A stretch of 64,000 nt of DNA from Pseudooceanicola sp050897975 (GCF_050897975.1 NZ_JBPAXY010000003.1:186001-250000); one strand, 5' to 3'; numbered from the stretch's first letter, positions 7,810 through 17,239 are shown. Made by a program: numbers and translations. Notes: a model not told the origin generated them from the letters alone.

Positions 7810-8714
7810 TCAGACAGGGCGCGCAGTCCGGCCAGACGCCACTGGCGGCGCGATTTCAACGCCTCTTCGGCCATCAGATCGGCGCAGGAATCGTGGCTGT
7901 CGACGGTGACCTCGGTGCAGGTGACCTCGATCTGCCCCTGGGCGGTCTCCACCCGGAACCTGGCCTGACCCGCCGACAGGTGCAACTGATCCACCCGCTG
8001 CGCCGGGGCCGCCGTGTCGCCGGGCGCCGCGTGATGGCGCAGCGCGGCGATCTCGGCCACCTGGGCGGCGGGCGAGAGATGGGCGCTGCCACGCAGGCAG
8101 GGCAGGTAGGCGCGGCCCGCGCCCTCGGCCGCCAGCAGCGGCGCCGCATCGCGGGGCATGACCCGGCCATATTTGCGCATCGCCCCCACCACCAGCACAT
8201 TGGGTGAGAAGCGGCAGCCGCCCAGATGGGTCGTCTCCCAGATCTCGACCGGCGCGCCGCTGGTCTGGGCGGCGGCCTCCAGCGCGCGGTAGGTGGCATG
8301 GCCGAACTTGGCGCAGCAGGCGTCATGCACCCCATGGGTGCAGCACAGGATCGGCGGGGCAGAGATCGGCGTGGCAGCCAGGGGGGCGGGGGCCTCGGCG
8401 GCAAGCGCGTCCAGCAGGGCGGGCAGGGTTTCGGGCGTGGTGGCGTAGTGCAACCCCTCGGGAAAGACCATCGCCTGGCCCTGGGGCGCCGGGCCGGTCT
8501 TGCGGTCGATCAGGTTCACCCGCCAGCCCGCCGCCCGCACCCGGGCGATGGCCTCCGACAGGGGCGGGGCCATGTCGCGCGCCTGGCTCATGGGGTGCAT
8601 CCAGCGGCCCTTGGGCCAGAGGATCAGGATCATCCGCGCCGGATGCGCCCCGGTTCCGGCGGCCTCTTCCCGGGCCAGCTGGCTGAACTGCGAACAAAAG
8701 CTGCGGGGCGGCAT
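7806..8714 (-). CDS. Sucrase/ferredoxin-like protein (Apd1-type Fe-S family)
   Basis: Cytosolic protein of 302 residues of the Suc_Fer-like family, which has a thioredoxin-like ferredoxin fold. The likely cluster ligands lie in ILCCTHGVHDACCAKFGHATY and, further on, in THLGGCRFSPNVLVV. Family members are linked to 2Fe-2S binding and redox or metal tolerance in fungi, but the bacterial role is not settled. AAGGA precedes the ATG. It is divergent from the ferric-chelate importer across a strong promoter with a palindrome, so iron-responsive expression and a part in ferric reduction or Fe-S stress are plausible. Confidence 0.78.
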   Translation of the reverse strand: MPPRSFCSQFSQLAREEAAGTGAHPARMILILWPKGRWMHPMSQARDMAPPLSEAIARVRAAGWRVNLIDRKTGPAPQGQAMVFPEGLHYATTPETLPALLDALAAEAPAPLAATPISAPPILCCTHGVHDACCAKFGHATYRALEAAAQTSGAPVEIWETTHLGGCRFSPNVLVVGAMRKYGRVMPRDAAPLLAAEGAGRAYLPCLRGSAHLSPAAQVAEIAALRHHAAPGDTAAPAQRVDQLHLSAGQARFRVETAQGQIEVTCTEVTVDSHDSCADLMAEEALKSRRQWRLAGLRALSD

Positions 8715-8776
8715 GGGAGATCCTTGATCGGGCGGGGCATCGGCGGCGGGGCGGGTCGGGGGCCAAAAAATCCGCT

Positions 8777-8808
8777 TTGACAGGGGCGGTCAAGAAAGAT
8801 AATTCTTT
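8777..8808 (+). promoter_or_regulatory. Promoter with overlapping palindrome, candidate iron-responsive operator
   Basis: TTGACA at 8777-8782 and GATAAT at 8798-8803, 15 bases apart, lie 91 bases before the receptor gene of the ferric-chelate importer. The near-perfect palindrome AAAGATAATTCTTT (8795-8808) covers the -10 box, a position typical of repressor sites. The regulator (Fur/Mur, Irr or RirA type) cannot be told from sequence alone. It could also serve the divergent Fe-S gene. Confidence 0.55.
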
Positions 8809-8898
8809 TTGTCAGGAATTAGCCAAGCCCCGGCCCTGCGCCCAGGGGCCTCGCCAGCCGACTGTCATTCACGCTTTCGCACCGGAGAGGTCCGCCCC

Positions 8899-9837
8899 AT
8901 GCTGACGCGCCGCACCATCCTGCTGTCCACCCTCGCCGGGCTTGCCCTCGGCTCTGCCCAGGGCGCCCTGGCGGGCGAGATTACCCATGACCTTGGCGTG
9001 ACCCAGGTGCCCGATGCGCCGCAGCGGGTGGTGGTGCTGGAATACAGCTTCATCGACGCGCTGGCCTCGGTCGGCATGGTGCCCGTGGGCATCGCCGACG
9101 ACAACAAGGCCGAGCGGGTGATGGGCGTCTACGGCGAGGTTCTGGGCGAGGGCTGGACCTCGGTCGGCACCCGCAAGACCCCCAGCCTCGAGGTGATCGC
9201 CTCGCTTCAGCCCGACCTGATCATCGCCGACACCACTCGCCACAGCGCCGCCTACGGGACCCTGGGCCAGATCGCGCCCACCATCGTGCTGGACAGCCTG
9301 GGCGGCGACTATCACGCATCGGTCGCGCAGATGCAGCTTATCGGCGAGGCCATCGGCAAGCCCGAGGAGATGGCGGCGCGGATCGCCGCGCACAAGGCCA
9401 CCATGGCCGATTACGCCGCCAAGATCGCCCCCCATGCGGCGGGCGTGGCGGCGCAGTTCGGGGTGGTGAATGCCACCGGCCTCTACCTGCATTCGCCGGT
9501 CTCCTACAACGGCTCGCTCTTGGAAATGCTGGGCTTCTCCTCGAAGATGACCCCGGGCGAGGGCGGCGTCTATGAGACCAACTACGTGGAAACCACCCTG
9601 GAACAGCTGTCCGAACTGGACCCCGACCTGCTGATCCTGGGCGAATATACCGATCCCTCGAAAACCGACGAATGGGCCGGGGAACCCCTGTGGCAGGCGC
9701 TGACGGCGGTGCAGAGCGATCAGGTGCATTACGTCACCGCCAACAACTGGTCGCGCCTGCGCGGCATGGTCGCGGCCGAGCTGACGGCGGCGGATATCCT
9801 TCAGATCGTGGGCGGGGATGACGACGGCGACAGCTGA
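8899..9837 (+). CDS. Ferric-chelate ABC transporter substrate-binding protein, FecB-like
   Basis: Periplasmic receptor of about 312 residues, class III (FhuD/FecB/BtuF) fold. The signal peptide contains TRRTILLS, compatible with Tat export, and ends near GALAGE. Family marks are PQRVVVLEYSFIDALASVGMVPVGIAD, PSLEVIASLQPDLIIAD and ELDPDLLILGEYTD. The ATG at 8899 follows GGAGAGG. The gene overlaps the first permease gene by 20 bases and heads a four-gene importer operon. Closest role is ferric dicitrate or another ferric siderophore; the exact ligand is not readable. Confidence 0.87.
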   Translation: MLTRRTILLSTLAGLALGSAQGALAGEITHDLGVTQVPDAPQRVVVLEYSFIDALASVGMVPVGIADDNKAERVMGVYGEVLGEGWTSVGTRKTPSLEVIASLQPDLIIADTTRHSAAYGTLGQIAPTIVLDSLGGDYHASVAQMQLIGEAIGKPEEMAARIAAHKATMADYAAKIAPHAAGVAAQFGVVNATGLYLHSPVSYNGSLLEMLGFSSKMTPGEGGVYETNYVETTLEQLSELDPDLLILGEYTDPSKTDEWAGEPLWQALTAVQSDQVHYVTANNWSRLRGMVAAELTAADILQIVGGDDDGDS

Positions 9838-10843
9838 GCCCTTGCGGCCGCGTGGCGGGGCCTTGCGCCCCGTCGCCCTGATTATCCTGATCCTGCTGGC
9901 GGGCGCCGCCGGGTCGCTGGCCACGGGCGGGCGGTCCGATGTCGGGCTGGCGACGCTGTGGCATCTGATCACCGGCAGCGGTGGCGAGGACCTGGCCCTG
10001 GCGACGATGCGCGACATCCGGCTGCCCCGGGCCGCCGTCGCGGCCCTTCTGGGCGCCAACCTGGCCCTGGCCGGGGTGCTGTTGCAGGCCATCACCCGCA
10101 ATCCTCTGGCCTCTCCGGCGATCCTGGGCGTCAACCAGGGCGCGGCCCTTGGGCTGGTGGTGGCGCTGGCCTTTCCGGCGGCCACCGGGCTGGCGCTGGA
10201 CGCGCTGGCCATCGGCGGCGCCCTGGGCGCCGGGCTGGCCACCTTTGCCATCGCGGGGGGCTTTTCCGGGCGGATCGACCCGGTGCGCATGGTGCTGGGC
10301 GGGGTCGCGGTCGGCGCTTTCGCCTATGCCACGGTGCGCTTTGCCTACACGCTGGAAGATGACCTGGCGCGCGACGTGCTGCGCTGGACGGTGGGCGACA
10401 TCGGCGACATGCGCTGGTCCGACGCCCGCGCCCTGGCAGGGTGGAGCCTGGGCGGCGCCGCCCTGACGGGCCTGCTGTCGCACCGGCTGAACATGATGGC
10501 GCTTGGCGATGCCTCGGCCCGGGGGCTGGGGGCCGATCCGCGGCTGACCCTGGTCCTGGGGGCGCTGGCGGCAGCGGCGCTGACCGGGGCCAGCGTGGCG
10601 GTAGCCGGTCCCATCGCCTTTGTGGGCCTGGTGGTGCCGCATGTGGCGCGCGCCCTTTTCGGCGGCGATCACCGGGTGCTGGTGCCGGCCTCGGCCGCCC
10701 TGGGCGCGGCGCTGATGCTGGTGGCCGACGGGCTGTCGAAATGGCTGACCGCGCCCGCCGAAGTGCCCGTGGGCCTGGTGGCGGCGCTGATCGGCGCGCC
10801 CTATTTCCTCTATCTCACCATCACCTCGGAGGCGCTGGAATGA
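9818..10843 (+). CDS. FecCD-family iron-chelate ABC permease
   Basis: Membrane permease of 341 residues with the ten-helix BtuC/FecC pattern: LPRAAVAALLGANLALAGVLLQAITRNPLASPAILGVNQGAALG near the start, VAVAGPIAFVGLVVPHVARALFGGDHRVLVPASA near the coupling helix, and a C-terminal EVPVGLVAALIGAPYFLYL. It overlaps both neighbours, by 20 bases upstream and by ATGA downstream, indicating coupled translation. It pairs with the second permease at 10840-11871 to form the channel. Confidence 0.9.
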   Translation: MTTATAEPLRPRGGALRPVALIILILLAGAAGSLATGGRSDVGLATLWHLITGSGGEDLALATMRDIRLPRAAVAALLGANLALAGVLLQAITRNPLASPAILGVNQGAALGLVVALAFPAATGLALDALAIGGALGAGLATFAIAGGFSGRIDPVRMVLGGVAVGAFAYATVRFAYTLEDDLARDVLRWTVGDIGDMRWSDARALAGWSLGGAALTGLLSHRLNMMALGDASARGLGADPRLTLVLGALAAAALTGASVAVAGPIAFVGLVVPHVARALFGGDHRVLVPASAALGAALMLVADGLSKWLTAPAEVPVGLVAALIGAPYFLYLTITSEALE

Positions 10844-11871
10844 GCGCGGCCCGGATCGACCCCGAAATCGAGGTCCGCGTGCCGGGCGCGGCCCGGGCGC
10901 TGGTTGTCGCCGCGGGTCTGACCCTGTTGCTGATGCTGGCCGCCACCTGGTCGCTTTCGGCGGGGGCGGTGCGGGTGCCCTGGGCGGTGATCGGCAATAC
11001 GCTCTTTGGTCTCGACGGGCCGCGCCAGGACTTCATCATCTGGAATTCGTGCCTGCCGCGCACCGTGCTGGCGCTGGTCACCGGCGGGGCACTGGCCCTG
11101 TCGGGGGCGATCGTTCAGGCCCTGTTGCGCAACGCCCTGGCTAGCCCGAAGGTGATCGGCATCAACTCTGGCGCGGCGCTGGCTGTGTGTCTGGGGGTGA
11201 TCGCGGGGCTGTCGCCCGGCTGGTTGCCGCTGTTGGCCACGGGCGGGGGCTGTATCGCGGCGCTGATCGTCTGGCTGGCCTCGCTGCGCCGCCGGGCCAG
11301 CCCGGCGCGGCTGGCGCTGATCGGGATCGCCGTGGGCTTCCTGTGCGACAGCGCTGTCGACTACCTGCTGGTCACCGCGCCCGATTACCAGTTCTCGGCG
11401 CCGCTGGTCTGGATGACCGGATCCCTGTGGTCGCGGGGCTGGGCGGATGTGACGACGGTGGCGCCGGTGCTGCTGCCGCTGGCCCTGATCGCCCTGGCGC
11501 TCAGCTATCGGCTGGACCTGATCCGGCTGGGCGACCGCCATGCGCGCGGGCTGGGCGTCAACGTGGGCGTCGAGCGCGCGGTGCTGCTTCTGTTGGCCAC
11601 GGCGCTGGCCGCCGTCTCGGTCGCCAGCGTCGGCGCGCTTGGCTTCGTCGGGCTCATGGCGCCGCATATCGCCCGCCAGCTGGTCGGCGGCGATCACCGC
11701 GGGTTGCTGCCGGTGGCGATGCTGACCGGCATGGTCCTTGTGGTGCTGGCCGATGCCGCCGGGCGCGCCCTGGCGCCGCCGATCGAGATCTCGGCCGGGA
11801 TCCTGACGGCGCTCTTCGGCGCGCCCTTCTTCGTCTTCCTTCTGCTCAGCAAACGCGGGGCCGCCTCATGA
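10840..11871 (+). CDS. FecCD-family iron-chelate ABC permease, second subunit
   Basis: Membrane permease of 343 residues with the same fold as its upstream partner: LPRTVLALVTGGALALSGAIVQALLRNALASPKVIGINSGAALA, then VGALGFVGLMAPHIARQLVGGDHRGLLP, ending IEISAGILTALFGAPFFVFLL. The ATG at 10840 overlaps the upstream stop (ATGA) and has GGAGG at a good distance. It is likewise coupled to the ATPase gene by ATGA at 11868. Confidence 0.9.
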   Translation: MSAARIDPEIEVRVPGAARALVVAAGLTLLLMLAATWSLSAGAVRVPWAVIGNTLFGLDGPRQDFIIWNSCLPRTVLALVTGGALALSGAIVQALLRNALASPKVIGINSGAALAVCLGVIAGLSPGWLPLLATGGGCIAALIVWLASLRRRASPARLALIGIAVGFLCDSAVDYLLVTAPDYQFSAPLVWMTGSLWSRGWADVTTVAPVLLPLALIALALSYRLDLIRLGDRHARGLGVNVGVERAVLLLLATALAAVSVASVGALGFVGLMAPHIARQLVGGDHRGLLPVAMLTGMVLVVLADAAGRALAPPIEISAGILTALFGAPFFVFLLLSKRGAAS

Positions 11872-12641
11872 CCATCACCCTGGACCGCGTCAGCGCGGGC
11901 TACCGCGACTTTGCTCTGCGCGACATCAGCCTGGAGCTGCCGCAGGGCAAGCTGACGGCGCTGATCGGGCCGAACGGCTGTGGCAAGTCGACCCTGTTTT
12001 CCACCATGGCGGGGCTCTTGCCGTTGCGCCGGGGCCGGATCGAGATCGACGGCCATGACATCGCCCGCGCCCGGCCGCGGCAGATTGCCCGCCACGTCGC
12101 CCTGTTGCCGCAATCGCCGGTGGTGCCGCCCGCCATCCGGGTCGAGCAGCTGGTGCACTATGGCCGCGCGCCCTATCAGAACCTTCTGGGCCTCCGCCGC
12201 CCGGACGATCACGCGGCGGTGGCCAGCGCCCTGGCCCGCGCAGGCGTCGAGGCGCTGCGCCATCGCCCGCTTAGCGCCCTGTCGGGCGGCCAGCGGCAAC
12301 GGGCCTTCATCGCCATGTGCCTGGCCCAGGACACGCCGGTGATGCTGTTCGACGAGCCGACCTCCTTCCTCGACATCCGCTATCAATACGACACGCTGGA
12401 GTTGCTGGCAGAGCTGGCCGCCGCCGGGCGCACCGTGGTGGTGGTGCGGCACGACATCGGCCAGGCGGCGCGCTACGCCGATCATCTGGTGGTGATGAAG
12501 GACGGCGCGGTGCAGGTCGCGGGCGCCCCGGACGAGGTGGTCACCCCCGCCATGTTGTCCCGGGTCTATGACATCCAGGCCGAGGTCTATGCCGATCCGG
12601 TTTCGGGCGCGCCCCAGGTTTCGCCGCGGGCGCAGGTCTAA
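11868..12641 (+). CDS. Ferric-chelate ABC transporter ATP-binding protein, FecE-like
   Basis: ATPase of 257 residues. Motifs are GPNGCGKST (Walker A), LSALSGGQRQRAFIAMCLAQ (signature) and VMLFDEPTSFLDI (Walker B). The switch His is present in VVVVRHDIGQAARYADH, with Arg where many family members have Thr or Ser. It is the last gene of the importer operon and ends 17 bases before the convergent LysR gene. It should power uptake through the two FecCD permeases. Confidence 0.9.
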   Translation: MTITLDRVSAGYRDFALRDISLELPQGKLTALIGPNGCGKSTLFSTMAGLLPLRRGRIEIDGHDIARARPRQIARHVALLPQSPVVPPAIRVEQLVHYGRAPYQNLLGLRRPDDHAAVASALARAGVEALRHRPLSALSGGQRQRAFIAMCLAQDTPVMLFDEPTSFLDIRYQYDTLELLAELAAAGRTVVVVRHDIGQAARYADHLVVMKDGAVQVAGAPDEVVTPAMLSRVYDIQAEVYADPVSGAPQVSPRAQV

Positions 12642-12658
12642 TCCGGCGCGGGGGGCCC

Positions 12659-13591
12659 CTAGCGGGGACTCAGGCCCGGGTGGACGCGATCCAGGACCCG
12701 GGCGAAACAATCGCGGATCAGGGTCTGCGACGGGGTCCCCTCCATCAGCGCCGGATAGGACAGGTAATAGCTGGTGCGCGCATCCAGCCCCTCGATCGGG
12801 CGCCAGGTCAGGGCGGGGTTCCGTTCGCAGGCCAGTGCCGCCATCAGGGCGCTGTTGAAGGACAGCGCGTTCAGCACCCCGGCCATTTCGATGGCGAAGC
12901 GGGCGAAGGGCGCCTGAAGGGCGACGGTGTAGTTGACCCGGTGACGGGCGAACAGCTCTCGGTAGTAGCGGTAATAGGGATCGCGGCGCGACGGCATGAT
13001 GAAGGCATTGCCGCCCAGATCGGCCACCTCCAGCCGGGTCTTTTCCGCCAGCGGGTGGTCGGCGCGCATGATGCAGACCTGGGGCTGGTCGCTTTGGCGG
13101 ATGTTGACGATGCCGGGATGTTCCAGCGGCCGGGTGTGAAAGGCAAAGTCGATCTGCCCCTCGGCCACCGCCTGGGTCATCTCGTCCACCGCGTGCGAGG
13201 CGACGGAACAGCTGAGCTCGGGTTCCGCCGCGCGCATCTCGGCGATGACCCGGGGCAGAACCTCGCTGATGAACGACAGGGTGGCCGAAATGCGCAGATG
13301 CGACAGCGGCCGGTCGGTCTTCAACGCCATGCGCATTTCCATGCGGTCGATCAGGCTGAGCAGATCCAGGGCGTCATCCAGCAGGGTTTCGGCCCGGCTG
13401 GTGGGATAGATGGCGCCATTGCGGCGCACGAAGAGGGGGGCGCCCAGGGCCTCTTCGAAATTCGCGATCAGCTGGCTGACGGCGGGTTGCGACATGCCCA
13501 TCTGGCGCGCCGCCCCCGAGATCGAGCCGGTGTGCATGACGGCGGTGAAGGCCTCGATATATTTCAGGCGGCGGATGTTGCGGGTCTGCAC
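12659..13591 (-). CDS. LysR-family transcriptional regulator
   Basis: Regulator of 310 residues. The HTH reads LKYIEAFTAVMHTGSISGAARQMGMSQPAVSQLIANFEEALGAPLF, followed by a LysR effector domain. The start is a GTG at 13591, inferred from the family N-terminus; there is no strong Shine-Dalgarno, so a nearby alternative is possible. It is the last gene of the minus-strand unit that begins with N-formylglutamate amidohydrolase and the peptide-type importer, 62 bp after the ATPase, and so is the likely local regulator. Its probable operator is the inverted repeat pair at 19898-19935. Confidence 0.82.
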   Translation of the reverse strand: MQTRNIRRLKYIEAFTAVMHTGSISGAARQMGMSQPAVSQLIANFEEALGAPLFVRRNGAIYPTSRAETLLDDALDLLSLIDRMEMRMALKTDRPLSHLRISATLSFISEVLPRVIAEMRAAEPELSCSVASHAVDEMTQAVAEGQIDFAFHTRPLEHPGIVNIRQSDQPQVCIMRADHPLAEKTRLEVADLGGNAFIMPSRRDPYYRYYRELFARHRVNYTVALQAPFARFAIEMAGVLNALSFNSALMAALACERNPALTWRPIEGLDARTSYYLSYPALMEGTPSQTLIRDCFARVLDRVHPGLSPR

Positions 13592-13653
13592 GGGGGGACT
13601 TGCTGCGTTCGGGGCGAGTGCCGGGTCGGGTGGCGTGCCGGTTTGGGGGCCGC

Positions 13654-15348
13654 TCAGGCGGACCGCAGGCGCGGGATCGAGGCCAGCAGGTCGCGCGTAT
13701 AGGGCTGCGCGGGGGAGACCAGAACCTCGTCCACCGGGCCCTCTTCGACCACCTGGCCCGCCCTCATGACCAGCACACGGTCGCACATCTGACGGACGAC
13801 CGCCAGATCGTGACTGACAAAGACCATGGTCAGGCCCAGGGCCTGGCGCAGGTCCTTCAGCAGGTTCAGCACCTCGGCCTGCACGGTGACATCCAGCGCC
13901 GAGGTCGGCTCGTCGCAGAAGATCAGCCGGGGCCGCATGGCCAGGGCGCGGGCAATGCCGATGCGCTGACGTTCGCCGCCCGAGAAGGCATGGGGCATCT
14001 TGTCGGCGGCGGCGCGGGGCAGGTGGACCACCTCCATCAGGTCGCCCGCCAGCTGTCGCGCCTCGGCCCGGCCCAGATCGCCGCGCGCGGTCAGCGCATA
14101 GGTGATGTTGCGCCCCGCCGACATGCGCGGGTTGAGCGAGGAATAGGGATCCTGGAAGATGCATTGCAACGCCCCGGTCAGGGCCCGGGTGCCCGCGCGG
14201 CCGCGATAGCTGGCGATGTCGCGCCCGGCAAAGCGGATCTCGGCGCCCGCGTCGGGCTGTTGCAGGCGCAGGATGCAGCGCCCGATAGTCGATTTGCCAG
14301 AGCCACTTTCGCCGACGATGCCCAGGGCCTCGCCCGGGCGGACCTCGAAGCCCACGTCGCGCAGGGCTTGAAAGGGTGCCGCGCCGGGGGTGGCGCGGTC
14401 GGGGGCATAGGTCTTCGACAGGCCTGCCACCGACAGAAGCGGCCCCGCCTTGTCGCCGCCCGGGGTCTCGGCGATGCCGGCCTTCAGATAGGCAAGGCCC
14501 CGCGCGCGGCCCTCGGTCTCCTGCTGCTGTTCCAGCACGTCGAAGCGTTCGATCCGGCGGTCCATCGGCGGGATCGAGGCGATCAGCTGTTGCGTGTAGG
14601 GCTGCGTCGGCGCGGTCAGCATCTGCCGTGTCTCGCCTTCCTCGACCAGCTGGCCATGGCGCAGCACCTGCACCCGGTCGCACATCTGGGCGACCACGCC
14701 CATGTCATGGGTGATCAACAGGATGGCGATCCCCTCGCGCCGGGCCAGCCGTTCCAGTGTGCCCAGCACCGCCTTCTGCACCGTCACGTCCAGCGCCGTG
14801 GTCGGCTCATCGGCGATCAGCAGGTCGGGCCGGGCACAGATGGCGATGGCAAAGACGATGCGCTGGCACAGCCCGCCCGACAGCTGGTGCGGGTATTTCG
14901 ACAACCGGCTTTCGGGCTGCGGCACCTCGGCCTGGGTCAGCAGCTCGATGGCATAGGCGCGGGCGGCGGCGCCGCGCTTGTCGGTATGGGCGCGGATCGA
15001 TTCCAGCAGCTGCTCGCCGATGGTCAGCACCGGGTCCAGCGCGGTCATCGGGTTCTGGTAGATATAGCCGATGCGCCGCCCGCGCAGCGCCTCTTGCGCC
15101 CGGGCGCCCTGGCGGCGGATGTCGCGGCCGTCCAGCAGGATCCGGCCCGAGGTGATGCGGGCGTTCTCTTCCAGAAGTCCGAGGATAGCTTTGCCCACGG
15201 TGGATTTGCCCGCCCCGCTTTGGCCCACGACGCCCAGCACCTCGCCCCGCGCCAGGGTCAGGGAATGGGCGTTCAGGGCGGTAAAGGCCGCGCCCTCGGC
15301 CAGGCGGTAGCGGATCGTCAGGTTCTCGATCTCCAGCAGCGCGCTCAT
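13654..15348 (-). CDS. Fused dipeptide/oligopeptide ABC transporter ATPase (DppD-DppF type)
   Basis: A single 564-residue protein with two ABC domains, each about 250 residues, where many bacteria have two genes. Domain 1 has GQSGAGKST, LSGGLCQR and LLIADEPTTALD; domain 2 has GESGSGKST, FSGGERQR and LIFCDEPTSALD. Each domain ends with the peptide-family segment (YTQQLIASIP and YTRDLLASIP). It starts four bases after the stop of the DppC-like permease. The LSGGLCQR variant is close to the LSGGMCQR of DppD. It powers the importer encoded upstream. Confidence 0.9.
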   Translation of the reverse strand: MSALLEIENLTIRYRLAEGAAFTALNAHSLTLARGEVLGVVGQSGAGKSTVGKAILGLLEENARITSGRILLDGRDIRRQGARAQEALRGRRIGYIYQNPMTALDPVLTIGEQLLESIRAHTDKRGAAARAYAIELLTQAEVPQPESRLSKYPHQLSGGLCQRIVFAIAICARPDLLIADEPTTALDVTVQKAVLGTLERLARREGIAILLITHDMGVVAQMCDRVQVLRHGQLVEEGETRQMLTAPTQPYTQQLIASIPPMDRRIERFDVLEQQQETEGRARGLAYLKAGIAETPGGDKAGPLLSVAGLSKTYAPDRATPGAAPFQALRDVGFEVRPGEALGIVGESGSGKSTIGRCILRLQQPDAGAEIRFAGRDIASYRGRAGTRALTGALQCIFQDPYSSLNPRMSAGRNITYALTARGDLGRAEARQLAGDLMEVVHLPRAAADKMPHAFSGGERQRIGIARALAMRPRLIFCDEPTSALDVTVQAEVLNLLKDLRQALGLTMVFVSHDLAVVRQMCDRVLVMRAGQVVEEGPVDEVLVSPAQPYTRDLLASIPRLRSA

Positions 15349-15352
15349 CGGG

Positions 15353-16243
15353 TCATTCCTTGCCTTGCAGATAGGGGTTGGCCTGTTCGCGGATCCGGTC
15401 CGAGACGACGTTGATGCACAGAACGATGGCCAGCAGGGCCAGGCCCGGCACGATCGAGATCCACCATTTGCCCGACAGCAGGTAGTCGTTGCCGTTGGAG
15501 ATCAGCAGCCCCAGCGAGGGCTGGGTGATCGGCACGCCGACGCCCAGGAAGGACAGGGTGGATTCCGCGATCACCGCGCCGGAAAAGGCCATGGGCAGCA
15601 GCACCAGCACCGGCGCGATGGAATTGGGCAGCAGGAAGTGCAGCAGCAGGCGCCATTCGGCCACCCCGCCCAGGCGGGCGGCGGCGATGTAGTCGCGCTT
15701 CATTTCAGACTGGCCCACGGCGCGCACCAGCCGCGCCGCCTGGGCCCAGATGCCGATGGACAGGGCCAGGATCACCTTGTCGATCCCCGCGCCGAAGATC
15801 GCCAGCAGCATGATGGCCAGCAGGACGCCGGGAAAGCTGACCGTCAGGTCCACCGCCCGCATGATCACGCTATCGACCCAGCCCCCCTTCAGCGCCGACA
15901 AGAGCCCCAGCAGGACCCCCGCCGTGGTGCCGATCAGCACCGAGATCACCGCCACCAGCAGCGAGGTGCGGCTGCCGTAGAGAACCGCCGACAGGATGTC
16001 GCGGCCCAGCGAGTCGGTACCCAGCCGGGCGACCGAGCCGTCCATCATTTCGGCCCCCGGCGGCAGCAGGCCGTTCATGATGTCCAGCTGCATCTGGTCG
16101 TAGGGATCCTGGGGCGCGATCCAGGGCGCCAGCAGGGCCAGGGCCAGGATCACCAGCAGCCCGGCCAGCCCGGCTTGAGCCAGGGGATGGCGACCAAAGG
16201 TCTTGCGGGCGCGGCCGAGGATCGGGGACGGGGTGTCGGACAT
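15353..16243 (-). CDS. Peptide-type ABC permease, DppC-like
   Basis: Membrane permease of 296 residues. The N-terminal OppC/DppC helix (PLAQAGLAGLLVILALALLAPWIAPQDPY) precedes LGTDSLGRDILSAVLYGSRTSL and the EAA loop YIAAARLGGVAEWRLLLHFLLPN. The start at 16243 has GAGG five bases upstream; an ATG at 16258 overlapping the DppB stop by 8 bases is the main alternative. It forms a heterodimer with the permease at 16251-17216. Confidence 0.88.
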   Translation of the reverse strand: MSDTPSPILGRARKTFGRHPLAQAGLAGLLVILALALLAPWIAPQDPYDQMQLDIMNGLLPPGAEMMDGSVARLGTDSLGRDILSAVLYGSRTSLLVAVISVLIGTTAGVLLGLLSALKGGWVDSVIMRAVDLTVSFPGVLLAIMLLAIFGAGIDKVILALSIGIWAQAARLVRAVGQSEMKRDYIAAARLGGVAEWRLLLHFLLPNSIAPVLVLLPMAFSGAVIAESTLSFLGVGVPITQPSLGLLISNGNDYLLSGKWWISIVPGLALLAIVLCINVVSDRIREQANPYLQGKE

Positions 16244-16250
16244 CGGGGCC

Positions 16251-17216
16251 TCAGGCATGACGGATGCGCGGGTCAAGCAGCGCGTAAAGGATGTCGACCG
16301 CCAGGTTGATCATCACGAACATCAGCGTGATCAGGATCATGTAGGCCACGACCACGGGCCGGTCGGCATTGTAGATGGAATCGAGCAGCAGCTTGCCGAT
16401 GCCCGGCCAGGAGAAGATCGTTTCGGTCACCGTCGAGAAGGCGATCAGCGTGCCGAACTCCAGCCCGGTGATGGTGACGATGGGGATCAGGATATTGCGC
16501 ATCAGGTGGCGCCCGATCAGGCGGCGGCGCGGGATGCCCTTGGCCCGGGCGTAGATCATGAAATCCTGGTGCATCACCTCTTGCGTGCCGGATCGCGTCA
16601 GGCGGGTCTGCATACAGATGATGGCGATGGACAGGTTCAGCGCCGGCAGGAACAGATGGCTCAACCCGTCGCGGGTGAACAGGGACCAGTCGATGCCCAG
16701 CAGGGTCACCGTGTCGCCGCGCCCCGAGGCGGGCAGCCAGCGCAGCCAGACGGCAAAGATCAGGATGAACAGCAGCGCCTGCCAGAAGTTCGGAATGGAA
16801 TAGCCCACCGTGGTGCCCAGGCTGATCGCCTTGGTGGCCGGGCTGCGGTGGCGCAGGCCCGAGTAGATGCCAAGCGGCACGCCGATCACCAGACCCAGGG
16901 TCATGGCCAGCATCACCACCTCGACGGTGGCGGGCAGCCGTTCAAGGATCAGTTCCAGCACTGGGCGGTTATAGACGAAGGACTGGCCGAAATCCCCCTG
17001 GGCGACATTGCCCAAGAAGGACAGGTATTGCAGCGGCAGCGGGCGGTCGAGGCCAAGCGCCGCCGCCAGGGCCTCGCGGTCGGACTGGTTGAAATCGTCC
17101 GAGGCCAGAACCTCGACCGGGTCACCCACGACATACATGCCGAAGAAGACGAGGACGGACATGATCAGCAGCAGCACAAGGCTCTGTCCGATCCGCCGGG
17201 CGATGTAGGTCAGCAT
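16251..17216 (-). CDS. Peptide-type ABC permease, DppB-like
   Basis: Membrane permease of 321 residues with a DppB N-terminus (MLTYIARRIGQSLVLLLIMSVLVFFGMYVVGDPV), LGLDRPLPLQYLSFLGNVAQGDFGQSF, and the EAA-type loop DFMIYARAKGIPRRRLIGRHLMRN. It lies 67 bp after the receptor gene, with a strong hairpin in the gap. It partners the DppC-like permease that follows almost without a gap. Confidence 0.9.
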   Translation of the reverse strand: MLTYIARRIGQSLVLLLIMSVLVFFGMYVVGDPVEVLASDDFNQSDREALAAALGLDRPLPLQYLSFLGNVAQGDFGQSFVYNRPVLELILERLPATVEVVMLAMTLGLVIGVPLGIYSGLRHRSPATKAISLGTTVGYSIPNFWQALLFILIFAVWLRWLPASGRGDTVTLLGIDWSLFTRDGLSHLFLPALNLSIAIICMQTRLTRSGTQEVMHQDFMIYARAKGIPRRRLIGRHLMRNILIPIVTITGLEFGTLIAFSTVTETIFSWPGIGKLLLDSIYNADRPVVVAYMILITLMFVMINLAVDILYALLDPRIRHA

Positions 17217-17239
17217 TCAGATCCGGGCTCCGTGGGGAT

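Noticed and set aside
12659..14683. 674-codon version of the LysR gene
   Set aside because: The extension runs antisense-frame through the ABC ATPase gene; the LysR helix-turn-helix starts a few residues after the GTG at 13591.
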